From NCBI GenBank assembly GCA_016706225.1, contig JADJKB010000005.1, positions 1,054,001-1,118,000 on the forward strand: 64,000 bases of DNA, in the 5' to 3' direction. The position numbers and the translations under genes were made by a program. This stretch comes from Myxococcales bacterium. GTDB lineage: Bacteria; Myxococcota_A; Polyangia; Polyangiales; Polyangiaceae. The notes beneath the pieces were generated by a model. That model was not told the origin of the DNA, did no database searches, and worked only from the letters and a program-made list of their open reading frames with translations. Of the stretch, positions 44,873-53,676 are shown one piece after another. Each line of letters begins with the position of its first letter. Within the stretch, counting starts at the first letter, position 1.

Positions 44873-46177
44873 ATGAGTGCAGACCCCGACAATGGCAACG
44901 GCACCCAGCCCGGTGTCGTGACCGACGCCGTCCGTGAGTTGGAGAAACAGCTGCGCGCCCAGGGCGCCCGGCGCTGGCTGCGCCGGCTCGCCGTCGTGGT
45001 GGTGCTGGCGGGGGTGATTGGCGGCATCGGCGCGTACCGACGCGCCACCCGCCCGCCTCCGACTCCGCGTTTTGCCACGGAGGTCATCGAGAGTCGCGAC
45101 GTCGTCGAGCAAGTTCAGTCCACCGGCAGCGTGAAACCTCTGACGGAGGTCCAGGTCGGCGCTCAGGTGTCCGGCCGCATCGTGAAGGTCCATGTCGACT
45201 TCAACACCACCGTGAAGAAGGGCGATCTGCTGGCGGAGATCGATCCCACGCTCTACGGCGCACAGGTGAGTCAGTCCGGCGCTCAGCTGAAGGCGGCAGA
45301 GGCGAGCGCCAAGCGCGCGCAGGCGCGCCTCTCGACGGCGGCGGCTGGGCTCAAGCGTCTGCAAGGTCTCAAGGCCGAGGGCATTGCCACGCCTGCGGAC
45401 GTGGAGCAGGCACAGGGCGAGCACGACGTGGCCGAGGCGGATCTGGCGGCGTCGAAGGCGCAAATCTCCCAGATCCGCGCGCAGCTCTCGGGTGCTCGCA
45501 CGACGCTGGCCTACGCGCGGATCTTCTCGCCCATCGACGGCATCGTGGTCAACCGCGCCATCGACCCGGGGCAGACCGTAGCAGCCAGCTTCTCGGCGCC
45601 GGTGCTGTTCGTGATCGCGCAGGACCTGGCAAAGATGCAGGTGCTCGCGGAGATCGACGAGGCCGACGTCGGCAAGATCCGAGAGAAGATGAAGGCCGAG
45701 GTCGTCGTCGACGCGTTCGTCGGTGAGAAGTTCGAAGGCACCGTGACCCAGGTGCGCTTCAGCCCGAACAACGTGCAGGGTGTGGTCACGTATTCGGCCG
45801 TGATCGAGGTGGCGAACCCGGCGTTCAAGCTGCGTCCCGGCATGACCGCCACCGTCACCATCAAGACCCGCGAGGCCAAAGGCTCATTGGCGGTGCGCAA
45901 CGCCGCGCTCCGGTTTCGCCCACTCCCGGAAAAAGACGAGGACGGCAAGCCAAAGCCGGTGAAGCCGCCCCCACCGCTCGACCCGGGCAAAGGCCGCGTC
46001 TACGTGATCAGCGGCGGCCCGCTCGGCTCCGAGACCACCGAAGACAAAGTGGTCGGTGTGGGCATCACCGATGGTGTCTGGACCGAGCTGGCCGACCCTG
46101 CCGGGCTCGTCGCGGGGCAGGCGATTGTCGTCGAGCAACGCGAAGACAAACAGAAAAAACGCTTCGGCATGTTCTGA
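44873..46177 (+). CDS. MacA-like periplasmic adaptor (membrane fusion protein)
   Basis: A 434-residue protein: an N-terminal cytoplasmic stretch, one transmembrane helix at about 37-55 (LAVVVVLAGVIGGIGAY), lipoyl/barrel-sandwich halves (VQVGAQVSGRIVKVHVDFNT and FSPIDGIVVNRAIDPGQTV), a long alpha-hairpin (about 120-200, QLKAAEASAKRAQARL ... ASKAQISQIRAQL) and beta-barrel/MP domains. This is the HlyD/MacA fold that links an inner-membrane ABC transporter to an outer-membrane channel. The ATPase gene starts 5 bases downstream. No TolC-type gene is in the window. Confidence 0.91.
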   Translation: MSADPDNGNGTQPGVVTDAVRELEKQLRAQGARRWLRRLAVVVVLAGVIGGIGAYRRATRPPPTPRFATEVIESRDVVEQVQSTGSVKPLTEVQVGAQVSGRIVKVHVDFNTTVKKGDLLAEIDPTLYGAQVSQSGAQLKAAEASAKRAQARLSTAAAGLKRLQGLKAEGIATPADVEQAQGEHDVAEADLAASKAQISQIRAQLSGARTTLAYARIFSPIDGIVVNRAIDPGQTVAASFSAPVLFVIAQDLAKMQVLAEIDEADVGKIREKMKAEVVVDAFVGEKFEGTVTQVRFSPNNVQGVVTYSAVIEVANPAFKLRPGMTATVTIKTREAKGSLAVRNAALRFRPLPEKDEDGKPKPVKPPPPLDPGKGRVYVISGGPLGSETTEDKVVGVGITDGVWTELADPAGLVAGQAIVVEQREDKQKKRFGMF

Positions 46178-46182
46178 TCCAG

Positions 46183-46905
46183 ATGTCCCGGCTCATCGGT
46201 CTCAGCGGCGTATGCAAGGACTACATGAGCGGTCCGGAGATCGTGCACGCGTTGGTCGACGTGGAGCTCGAGATCGGGTCCGGCGAGTTCGTGGCGGTGG
46301 TGGGCACGAGCGGCAGCGGTAAGAGCACGCTGATGAACATCTTGGGCTGCCTCGATCGCCCCACGCGGGGTCGCTACGAGCTGGCGGGTATCGACGTGAC
46401 GGAGCGCTCCACCGATCAGCGGGCGCTGGTGCGAAACCGACTGATCGGGTTCGTGTTCCAGGGTTTCAATCTGCTGCCGCGCACCACGGCTCTCGAGAAC
46501 GTCGAGCTGCCGCTGGTGTACCGCGGCATCGGCGCCCGCGAGCGCTTCCGGCGGGCGGCGCGCGCCCTGGCGCAGGTAGGGCTGGCTGACCGAGCGCACC
46601 ACACGCCCGCGCAGCTCTCCGGTGGGCAGCAACAGCGGGTGGCCATCGCCCGGGCGCTGGTCACGAATCCGCCGCTGCTCCTGGCGGACGAACCCACGGG
46701 CAACCTCGACACCCGCACCAGTCACGACGTGCTCGGCCTGCTCCAGGCCTTGTCGACGGACCACGGCATCACGGTCGTGATCGTGACTCACGAAGCGGAC
46801 ATCGCGGCCTGTGCACGCCGCATCATCACCGTGCGCGACGGGCGCATCGATCGCGACGAGCGGAACGCGGCCCCCAGGCTCGCGCTCGCCGAGAGCAGTC
46901 CGTGA
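46183..46905 (+). CDS. MacB/LolD-type ABC transporter ATP-binding protein
   Basis: A 240-residue ATPase: Walker A GTSGSGKSTLMNILGCLD, Q-loop VFQGFNLLPR, signature LSGGQQQRVAIARAL, Walker B LLLADEPTGNLD and switch His in IVTHEADIA. The LNIL-type and GNLD features match the LolD/MacB subfamily that powers mechanotransmission transporters. Its last four bases (GTGA) overlap the first permease gene. In classical MacB the ATPase is fused to the permease; here it is separate. Confidence 0.94.
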   Translation: MSRLIGLSGVCKDYMSGPEIVHALVDVELEIGSGEFVAVVGTSGSGKSTLMNILGCLDRPTRGRYELAGIDVTERSTDQRALVRNRLIGFVFQGFNLLPRTTALENVELPLVYRGIGARERFRRAARALAQVGLADRAHHTPAQLSGGQQQRVAIARALVTNPPLLLADEPTGNLDTRTSHDVLGLLQALSTDHGITVVIVTHEADIAACARRIITVRDGRIDRDERNAAPRLALAESSP

Positions 46906-48125
46906 ACGCGGTCCTGACCTCGTTGCGCATGGCGCTCTCGGCCCTGGTTCGCCAGCGCCTGCGGTCCCTGCTCACGTCCATCGGCATCCTGATCGGTGTG
47001 GCGGCGGTGGTGCTGGTGGCGGCTCTGGGCGCCGGCGCCCGCGGCGAGATCGACAAACAGATCCAGAGCCTGGGCTCCAACGTCATCTTCGTGTTCTCAC
47101 AACCCTCGGCCAAGAGCGGCGCGAAATCCCGGGCCAGCATGGGCATGGGGCTGACGGAGCGCGACGCCGAGGCCATTCGCCGCGAGGCGACGGCGGTGAC
47201 CGCCGTGACGGTCTACTCCGAGGTCAAGGCCCAGCTCGTGAGTGAGTTCGGCAACGGCAAGATCGGCGTGATGGGGGTGGACCACAGCTACTTCGCCGTG
47301 CGCGGCTACGAGGTCGCGACCGGGCGGCGTTTCAACGAGAGTGAGGCGCTGACCAAGGCCAAGGTCGCGCTGATCGCGCCCACTGCCCAGACGAAGTTGT
47401 TCGGCAACCAGGACCCCGTCGGGCGCTGGGTGCGGGTCGGGAAACACCCATTTCAGATCATCGGCACGCTGCGCTCGAAGGGCCAATCGCCGTTCGAAGA
47501 TCAGGACGACCGCATCCTGATCCCGATCGGGACCTGGCGCTCGCGGGTCGTGCCCACGCTAGGGGATCGCGTCCAGCTGGTGATGGCGTCGGCAAAGAGC
47601 GCGGAGCACAGCAGCGAAGCCGAGCGTCAGGTGCGCCAGATCTTGCTCCAGCGTCACCAGATTGCGGAGGGTGAAGAGCCGGACTTTCGCATCGGAACCC
47701 AGCAGGAATTTCAGCGCATGCAGGAGGGCATCTTCACGGTGCTGACGATCTTGCTGCTCTCGGTCGCTGCCATCTCACTCTTGGTCGGCGGGGTTGGGGT
47801 GATGAACATCATGCTCGTGGGGGTCACCGAGCGCACCCGCGAGATCGGCATTCGGATGGCGATCGGAGCGCGCCCGGCCGACATCCAGTTCCAGTTTCTG
47901 CTGGAGTCGATCGCGCTCACACTCTTCGGCGGCGTTGCGGGCATCGTCGTGGCCGCGATCTTGATGCAGGTCTTCGCCAAGGATCTCGGCTTCCCGATGC
48001 AGATCAGCCTGCAGGCCATCGCCGTGGCCGTTGGCACCAGCGTGATCATCGGGTTGGTGTTCGGGTTCTGGCCCGCGCGGCGCGCCGCGCATCTCGACCC
48101 GATCGAGGCGCTGCACCATGAGTAG
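46902..48125 (+). CDS. MacB-type ABC transporter permease (first copy)
   Basis: A 407-residue permease with the FtsX/MacB layout: an N-terminal helix (LRSLLTSIGILIGVAAVVLVAAL), a ~220-residue periplasmic domain (MGVDHSYFAVRGYEVATGRRF, VALIAPTAQTKLFGNQDPVG) and three C-terminal helices with LVGGVGVMNIMLVGVTERTREIGIRMAIGAR. GTG start overlapping the ATPase gene. Together with MacA, the ATPase and the next permease it probably forms a MacAB-like exporter; cargo unknown. Confidence 0.93.
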   Translation: MNAVLTSLRMALSALVRQRLRSLLTSIGILIGVAAVVLVAALGAGARGEIDKQIQSLGSNVIFVFSQPSAKSGAKSRASMGMGLTERDAEAIRREATAVTAVTVYSEVKAQLVSEFGNGKIGVMGVDHSYFAVRGYEVATGRRFNESEALTKAKVALIAPTAQTKLFGNQDPVGRWVRVGKHPFQIIGTLRSKGQSPFEDQDDRILIPIGTWRSRVVPTLGDRVQLVMASAKSAEHSSEAERQVRQILLQRHQIAEGEEPDFRIGTQQEFQRMQEGIFTVLTILLLSVAAISLLVGGVGVMNIMLVGVTERTREIGIRMAIGARPADIQFQFLLESIALTLFGGVAGIVVAAILMQVFAKDLGFPMQISLQAIAVAVGTSVIIGLVFGFWPARRAAHLDPIEALHHE

Positions 48126-49353
48126 GATCTTCGGTGCGGTCTGGATTGCGTTCTTGCTCGCCTTCGGCGCGCTCAAGCGCAGTCCGCTCCGGGCGAGCTT
48201 GACCGCGCTCGGGATCCTGATCGGTGTGGCCGCGGTGACCATTGTGGTTGCGCTGGGTGAGGGTGCGACCCAGGAGATCTCCGGACGCATCGACAGCATG
48301 GGCGAAAACGCGCTGATCGTCATGCCGGCCGAGACGTTGCGCAGCGGCGTGCGCGACGAACGGGCGGTCGGCATCCTGACCGAGGGTGACGCCGAGGCTC
48401 TGGCCGCCGAGGCCCCGGCGGTGGAGCGAGCCGCGCCGCTTCTCTTCAGCTCGGCGCAGGTCGCCTGGCGAGACGCGAACTCGCCCACCACCATCGTGGG
48501 TAGCACCCGGGCGTTCTTCGACATCCGACGCTGGAAGGTGTCGTCAGGCACGCTCTGGCCGGTCTCGAGCGAGACCCTCGGCGAGAAGGTGTGTGTGATC
48601 GGCGTCGGCGTGCGCAACAACCTGTTCGGCAGCGAAGATCCCGTCGGGCAGACGCTGCGCATTGGACGCCACCCGTTCCGAATCGTCGGGCTCCTGGACG
48701 AGAAAGGCCAGGGGCCCTTTGGCAACGATCAGGACGACGTGGTCGTGATGCCCGTAGCAACGCTGCGCGCCAAGCTCCTGCCCACCCGCCCGGGCCAGGT
48801 CGGGCGCATCTTGTTGCAGGGGACCACGCCCGACTCCGCGGCGGAGGTCGAGCGCCAAGCCGAAGCCATCCTGCGCCAGAGGCATGGCCTGACCGAGGGC
48901 GCCGAGAACGACTTCCGCGTTCGCAGCCAAGAGGACTTCCGGCGCCGCCAGGAGGGGATCTTGGGGACGCTGCGCACCCTCTTGCTCTCGATCGCGCTGG
49001 TGAGCCTGGTCGTGGGTGGGATCGGCGTGATGAACATCATGCTCGTCAGTGTTACCGAGCGAACCCGGGAGATCGGGATCCGCATGGCGATTGGCGCCCG
49101 GGAGATCGACATCATGTTTCAGTTCCTGGTCGAGGCCGTGGTGCTGTCGCTCCTGGGTGGCGCGGTGGGGGCACTCCTGGCGGTGCTCGCGGTGCGCAGC
49201 ATCGCCAACGCCCTGGGCTGGCAGATGGGTGTGTCCACCGATGCACTGATGGTTGCGCTTGGCGTGAGCACGACCATCGGCGTCACCTTCGGGTTCTTCC
49301 CAGCGCGGCGGGCGGCGCGCCTCGACCCCATCCACGCACTCCGGCGCGAATAG
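48118..49353 (+). CDS. MacB-type ABC transporter permease (second copy)
   Basis: A 411-residue paralogue of the preceding permease with the same helix/periplasmic domain/three-helix layout (LTALGILIGVAAVTIVVALGEG ... LVVGGIGVMNIMLVSVTERTREIGIRMAIGAR). It starts within the previous gene (8-base overlap, ATGAGTAG). Two non-identical permeases with one ATPase suggest a heterodimeric transporter, or two alternative permeases sharing the ATPase. The C-terminal halves are more alike than the periplasmic domains, as expected if the cargo-facing part has diverged. Confidence 0.93.
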   Translation: MSRIFGAVWIAFLLAFGALKRSPLRASLTALGILIGVAAVTIVVALGEGATQEISGRIDSMGENALIVMPAETLRSGVRDERAVGILTEGDAEALAAEAPAVERAAPLLFSSAQVAWRDANSPTTIVGSTRAFFDIRRWKVSSGTLWPVSSETLGEKVCVIGVGVRNNLFGSEDPVGQTLRIGRHPFRIVGLLDEKGQGPFGNDQDDVVVMPVATLRAKLLPTRPGQVGRILLQGTTPDSAAEVERQAEAILRQRHGLTEGAENDFRVRSQEDFRRRQEGILGTLRTLLLSIALVSLVVGGIGVMNIMLVSVTERTREIGIRMAIGAREIDIMFQFLVEAVVLSLLGGAVGALLAVLAVRSIANALGWQMGVSTDALMVALGVSTTIGVTFGFFPARRAARLDPIHALRRE

Positions 49354-49383
49354 CGGCCCGCCACGCGGCAGGTGCGAGCGAGG

Positions 49384-51294
49384 TCAGCCGCCTTTGTTCA
49401 GCTTCTTGGCCAGCAAGTCGCCGAGGGTGCCGAAGCCGCCCTCTTTGGCCAGGGCCTGGCGGTACTCGCGATGGGCGCGCCGCTCTTCGTCCTCGGCCAT
49501 GCCCTTGATGCTGAGCTTGGGCTCACCCCGCCGAGGATCGATGTCGATGACCTTGACGTCCAGGGTCGAACCCATCTTGAACGACTTCCGGAGATCGGTG
49601 CCGCGCGGAGTTCCGGTCTGGCCGGCCGGCAAGAAACCACGCGCCCCACGCCCCGTGACGCCGAGGATGCGCACGATGAGCCCCGAGGCCTCGTGTTTGA
49701 TCACCTCGACCTTGACGATGCTGTTGCGCGCGACCTTCTGCGGCTCCTCGGCCGCACGATCGGCGGGCGGAGCAGGGTGGAGCGCGATCTTCTTGGTGCG
49801 CGGGTCGAAGTTGTGGACGACGACGTCGACGTCCTGCCCTTCTTTGAGCACCTCGTTCGGATGTTCGATGCGGGTCAGCGAGAGATCCGAGATGTGGATC
49901 AGCGCTTCGATGCCCGGCTCGAGCTCGACGAAAGCGCCGAAGTCGAGGAGCTTCTGCACCTTGCCGGAGTGACGGCTACCCGGCGCATACTTCTCTCGCG
50001 CGGCGGCCCAGGGGTCCTCGATCAGCGCCTTGCGGCTCAGCCAGATCTTTCCCTTTTCGTCGATCTTCAGGATCTTGACCTCGACCTGTTCGCCGGGACG
50101 AAGCAGGTCGACCATACGAGCGCGGGAGTCGTGGCTGGCCTCCGACACGTGCACGAGGCCTTCGAGGTTCTCCGCGTCGGGAAGCGCAACGAAAGCGCCC
50201 CACTCGACCACCGTGCGCACGATGCCCTTGAGGACCTGCTCTTCGGTGAGCAGGGTGAGCGCGTGTTTGCGCCGCTCGTGGGCCTCGGCCTCCAGCATCG
50301 GGCGGCGCGAGACGACCACGTCGCGGCCCGCGTTTTTGTACTGGATCACCTTGAAGTCGAGGCGTTGGCCGACCAGCCCGCTGAAGTTGGCGTTCTGTGG
50401 GTGCAGATCCATGCCCGACGCGGGCGCGAAGGCGCGCAGGCCCGAGATGTCGACCTCGATGCCGCCTTTGATCGCGCCGGTGACCAGGCCGTGGACCAGG
50501 CTGCCGTCCTTGGCCGCTGCCTCGACCGCCGGTTTGATCTCCTCTTCCCTGAGGGGCTTGCGGGTGAGCACGACCAATCCGCCGCGCACACCGTCGTTGT
50601 GGATGTGCGCGACGAAGCGATCTCCGACGCTGGGCATCAGGTCGTCCGGCTTCATCTCGGTGCGATCGAAGATGGCCAGGGCTTTGCCCGCCAGATCCAC
50701 CATGACCGCCGTCTCGAGCACGGCCGTCACCTTGCCGAACACCTCTTCGCCGACGTGGAACGGTGCGCGCTCGGTTGCCGGTCGGTGGCTGCGCGACCGC
50801 GCGTGCTCGTCGCGTCCGGTGCTCTGACCGTCTGCCGCCGCACTACCGTCGCCCGGCTTCTTCTTCTTGCGACGCCGTCGCTTCTTCTTTTTTCCCGGTT
50901 CGCCGTCCGCGGTTGCTACTTCGCCCTCGACCGCTTCGCCTTCAGCCGAAGCCCCGTCGTCGCCGTCGCCGTCGCTGTCGTCGGCGTCGTCGTCGCCCGC
51001 GCTGTCGTCGCCTGGAGCTTCGCTCTCGCCGCCGCCCGCGGCTGGCGCCGCGCTCGCGGCGTCGTCCGTCGCGGCTGCGCTTGCGGACTCGGCGTCGCTC
51101 GGGCTCGGTTCGACAAGCGGCGCGCTCGCGTCGCTCGTTGCCGTGCTCGACTGGCCGGGCTCGGGGGTTTCGGGTGTCACGGGGGTGCCTGTCGACGCCT
51201 CCGCGGCCGGCGCGGCCGTAGCTTCGCCGGAGGTGTTCGGCTCAGCGCCTTCGGGCGCGGAGTCGGCGGTGGAGTTTTCGATCTCGGAAGACAT
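49384..51294 (-). CDS. S1-repeat RNA-binding protein with acidic/basic N-terminal extension
   Basis: A 636-residue protein. Residues 1-115 are Ala/Ser/Asp/Glu-rich and disordered; about 115-130 is a Lys/Arg block. From about 155 there are five S1-type OB units, e.g. FHVGEEVFGKVTAVLETAVM, LVHGLVTGAIKGGIEVDISG, LKGIVRTVVEWGAFVALPDA, HSGKVQKLLDFGAFVELEPG and a divergent last one. This matches ribosomal protein S1-type proteins, which have 4-6 repeats and help initiation on weak ribosome-binding sites. Whether this is the cell's main S1 or a paralogue cannot be told from one locus. The ATG at 51294 avoids a short extension. Confidence 0.87.
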   Translation of the reverse strand: MSSEIENSTADSAPEGAEPNTSGEATAAPAAEASTGTPVTPETPEPGQSSTATSDASAPLVEPSPSDAESASAAATDDAASAAPAAGGGESEAPGDDSAGDDDADDSDGDGDDGASAEGEAVEGEVATADGEPGKKKKRRRRKKKKPGDGSAAADGQSTGRDEHARSRSHRPATERAPFHVGEEVFGKVTAVLETAVMVDLAGKALAIFDRTEMKPDDLMPSVGDRFVAHIHNDGVRGGLVVLTRKPLREEEIKPAVEAAAKDGSLVHGLVTGAIKGGIEVDISGLRAFAPASGMDLHPQNANFSGLVGQRLDFKVIQYKNAGRDVVVSRRPMLEAEAHERRKHALTLLTEEQVLKGIVRTVVEWGAFVALPDAENLEGLVHVSEASHDSRARMVDLLRPGEQVEVKILKIDEKGKIWLSRKALIEDPWAAAREKYAPGSRHSGKVQKLLDFGAFVELEPGIEALIHISDLSLTRIEHPNEVLKEGQDVDVVVHNFDPRTKKIALHPAPPADRAAEEPQKVARNSIVKVEVIKHEASGLIVRILGVTGRGARGFLPAGQTGTPRGTDLRKSFKMGSTLDVKVIDIDPRRGEPKLSIKGMAEDEERRAHREYRQALAKEGGFGTLGDLLAKKLNKGG

Positions 51295-51389
51295 GCGGGC
51301 ACCATCCCTCGACGAGGGGACCGGCCCTATAACGTGCCTTTTGCCGCCTGCCAATCGCGGCGCGCGGATCGGTTTCGGTTGTGGCGAGG

Positions 51390-52283
51390 TCAGCGCGAAA
51401 TCGGCAGGTGGCGGTTGACTCCGCCGGCCCGGTCGATGACCAGACCGCCCGAAGCGCGCGCATTGTCCGCTTCCAGCTGCTCCACGAGGCGCTCGGCGAC
51501 CCGCACGAACGCCTGCGCCATCTCGGAGCCCGGGGAGGCCTGCACCAGGGGAGTGCCAGCGTCACCCCACTCGCGGACGCTCGGGTGGATGGGGATCTGG
51601 CCGAGCAGGGGGGCTCCCGCCATCTCCGCGACCTTGGCGCCGCCGCCGGCGCCGAACAGCTCGTGCCGTTTGTCGCAGCCGTCGCAGATGAAATAGCTCT
51701 CGTTCTCCACCACGCCGGTGATCGGAATGCCGACCTTCTGGCACATGCTGACGGACTTGTAGACGTCCATCAGCGCGACCTCTTGGGGGGTCGTGACGAT
51801 GACAGAGCCGTTGGTGCGCAGCTGCTGCGAGAGGGTGAGGGCGATGTCTCCGGTGCCCGGCGGCAGGTCGAGCAACAAGAAGTCGAGCTCACCCCAGTCC
51901 ACGTCCTTCAGGAATTGCACCAACGCGCCGTGCAGCATCGGCCCGCGCCAGACGATGGCGCTCTTCGGATCTTCGAGCATGAAACCAATGCTCATCAGCT
52001 TCACCCCGAAGCGCTCGAGGGGCTGGATCTTCTTGCCATCGGTCATGGGCTGGCCGGTGATGCCGAACATGGTCGGCACGCTCGGGCCGTACATGTCCGC
52101 GTCGAGCAAACCAACGCGATAACCCTGGCGTTTGAGCGCGAGCGTCAGGTTGGCGGCCACCGTGCTCTTGCCAACCCCGCCCTTGCCGCTCATCACCAAC
52201 ACGACGTTCTTCACGCCGGGGACGGGGTCCCCTTCGGCGACGACTCGTCCCGACACACTCGGCGTTTGTTGTTCGCTGCTCAT
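51390..52283 (-). CDS. Mrp/ApbC-type P-loop ATPase for Fe-S cluster carrier function
   Basis: A 297-residue MinD-superfamily ATPase: deviant Walker A VMSGKGGVGKSTVAANL, GLLDADMYGPSVPTMFG, LLLDLPPGTGDIALTLSQ and TTPQEVALMDVYKS, plus the ENESYFICDGCDKRHELFG segment whose CxxC pair bridges a 4Fe-4S cluster between subunits in Mrp/Nbp35 proteins. It lacks the N-terminal DUF59 domain of many Mrp proteins. The ATG at 52283 was chosen over the 54-base extension. It is 95 bases from the S1 gene. Confidence 0.93.
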   Translation of the reverse strand: MSSEQQTPSVSGRVVAEGDPVPGVKNVVLVMSGKGGVGKSTVAANLTLALKRQGYRVGLLDADMYGPSVPTMFGITGQPMTDGKKIQPLERFGVKLMSIGFMLEDPKSAIVWRGPMLHGALVQFLKDVDWGELDFLLLDLPPGTGDIALTLSQQLRTNGSVIVTTPQEVALMDVYKSVSMCQKVGIPITGVVENESYFICDGCDKRHELFGAGGGAKVAEMAGAPLLGQIPIHPSVREWGDAGTPLVQASPGSEMAQAFVRVAERLVEQLEADNARASGGLVIDRAGGVNRHLPISR

Positions 52284-52345
52284 GGCCCGCGTTCCCGTAG
52301 GACCGGGAGGCATGCCTGTCAAAGGCCGGGTGCACAAAAAGCAAA

Positions 52346-52377
52346 GAGCCGGCGGCCCCGAGAGGAACCGCCGGCTC
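52346..52377 (-). terminator. Rho-independent terminator of the Cys-ladder gene
   Basis: On the minus strand GAGCCGGCGG, a 12-base loop and CCGCCGGCTC form a 10-bp stem followed by TTTGCTTTTTGT, 23 bases after the stop at 52401. Confidence 0.8.
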
Positions 52378-52400
52378 CTGCTTCTAGCAGCGCTGTTTGC

Positions 52401-53585
52401 TCAGGCGCCGCCGCTGCCGGTCGCCGAACCGCTGGCGCTGGCGCTGGCCGAGACCGAGACGCTGACCGAGGCCGAAGCCGCGACCGACGCCTGGAGCTGG
52501 GCCACGAAGTCCGCGCCGAACGTCACGGCACAGGCTGCTGAGGCGGCGACCTCGGCGCCGACGTCCGCGGCCTTCACCGCGATGTCCGCCGCCGCTTTGC
52601 CCGCGAGCTCACCCTTCGCCGCAACGTCGAGGATGGCCGGCAGGTTCGCCTCGAGCGTGGCCGAGAGGGTTGCATCACCCGAGGCCTGCACGACCACCTT
52701 GGGCGGGGTGCAGGTCGCGGTCAGTGAGCCTTGACCCGAGCAGCCGGCCTTGCAGTCGGCGTCGATGTCGCACTCGAGCGGCTTGAGCTCACCCTCGCAC
52801 TTCGGCGCGGTGTACTCGACGCTGCAGCCACCCTTGCAGCTGGCCTCGGCGCCGCAGTTGACCTTGGCGGTCGCGCTGAGCTTGCACTCACCGGAGCAAG
52901 TGCCCTTGCACTCGGTGTCGCATTTGCCTTCGCATTTGCCAGCGCAGGTGCCGCTGCTGTCAGCCCCGTCGCACTTGCCGGTGCAGGTGCCCGCGCAGGT
53001 TCCGGTGCAAGTAGCGGAGCAGGTGCCTTCGCAGTTGGCCGCCACCGTCGCCGAGCCCTCGCAGGTCGCGCTGGCCTTGCACTCACCCGAGCACTGGCCG
53101 GAGAGCTCACCTGGGTCACAGCGCAGCTCGAGCTTCGGCGGCTCGCACTTGCCACTGACATCGCATTTGCCCTCGCAGCTGAACTGCGCCTGGGCGTTGA
53201 CCTCGCACTTGCCACCCTCGATCGACAGCGTCACCGAGCCGCTGGCCTTGATCTTCGCGTCGAGCGCGACGGAGGCCTTGTTGCACGCAGCCTTGAGATC
53301 GTCGTCGGAGACGTTCTTGCCGTCGCCCACGTCCGGCGGAGTCTCGCCCAGATCCTTGGCGATGTTGGCGCAGGCCACCGACAACGAGGCCTTCATTTCG
53401 CCGCTGACCGTGACCAGCGCGTTGACCGCGCCCTGGAAAGCCTCGGCCTTGGCCTTCAGCTCGGCCGCGCACTCCGTGGCGTTCTGCGCGTCCTTCGCCG
53501 CGTCACACCCGCCGCCAAACGGCAGGGCCATCGCTGCAATCAGCGCCGGCCCGGCCAAGAATCGGAATCCCTTCATCTTCTTCAT
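52401..53585 (-). CDS. Secreted Cys-ladder lipoprotein
   Basis: A 394-residue protein with 33 cysteines. Signal with FGGGC (Cys 27) suggests lipidation. A helical region (about 40-120) precedes a Cys-dense core (about 130-310) in which cysteines recur every four residues with Gly/Thr between, e.g. CEGTCSATCTGTCAGTCTGK followed by CAGKCEGKCDTECKGTCSGE. The C-terminus is a helical Ala-rich segment and a Ser/Ala/Val alternating tail. The start has AAGGAG 11 bases upstream. The C-x3-C periodicity points to a disulfide- or metal-stitched solenoid. I recognise no characterised homologue. A strong terminator follows the gene. Confidence 0.82.
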   Translation of the reverse strand: MKKMKGFRFLAGPALIAAMALPFGGGCDAAKDAQNATECAAELKAKAEAFQGAVNALVTVSGEMKASLSVACANIAKDLGETPPDVGDGKNVSDDDLKAACNKASVALDAKIKASGSVTLSIEGGKCEVNAQAQFSCEGKCDVSGKCEPPKLELRCDPGELSGQCSGECKASATCEGSATVAANCEGTCSATCTGTCAGTCTGKCDGADSSGTCAGKCEGKCDTECKGTCSGECKLSATAKVNCGAEASCKGGCSVEYTAPKCEGELKPLECDIDADCKAGCSGQGSLTATCTPPKVVVQASGDATLSATLEANLPAILDVAAKGELAGKAAADIAVKAADVGAEVAASAACAVTFGADFVAQLQASVAASASVSVSVSASASASGSATGSGGA

Positions 53586-53676
53586 TGGAAGCTCTCCTTA
53601 TTCACGATCTTCTTCGGGAGCGAACGCCCCACCAGACTCATTCGACGAACGATTTCTGCCACTGATGCAAATCCGA

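Noticed and set aside
49372..51696. A 774-codon plus-strand open frame opposite the S1-repeat gene
   Set aside because: Opposite five clear S1 domains; composition is typical of an antisense frame.
52880..53110. Short periodic repeats resembling a CRISPR array
   Set aside because: They are coding repeats (C-x3-C) with 12-base periodicity and no spacer structure.
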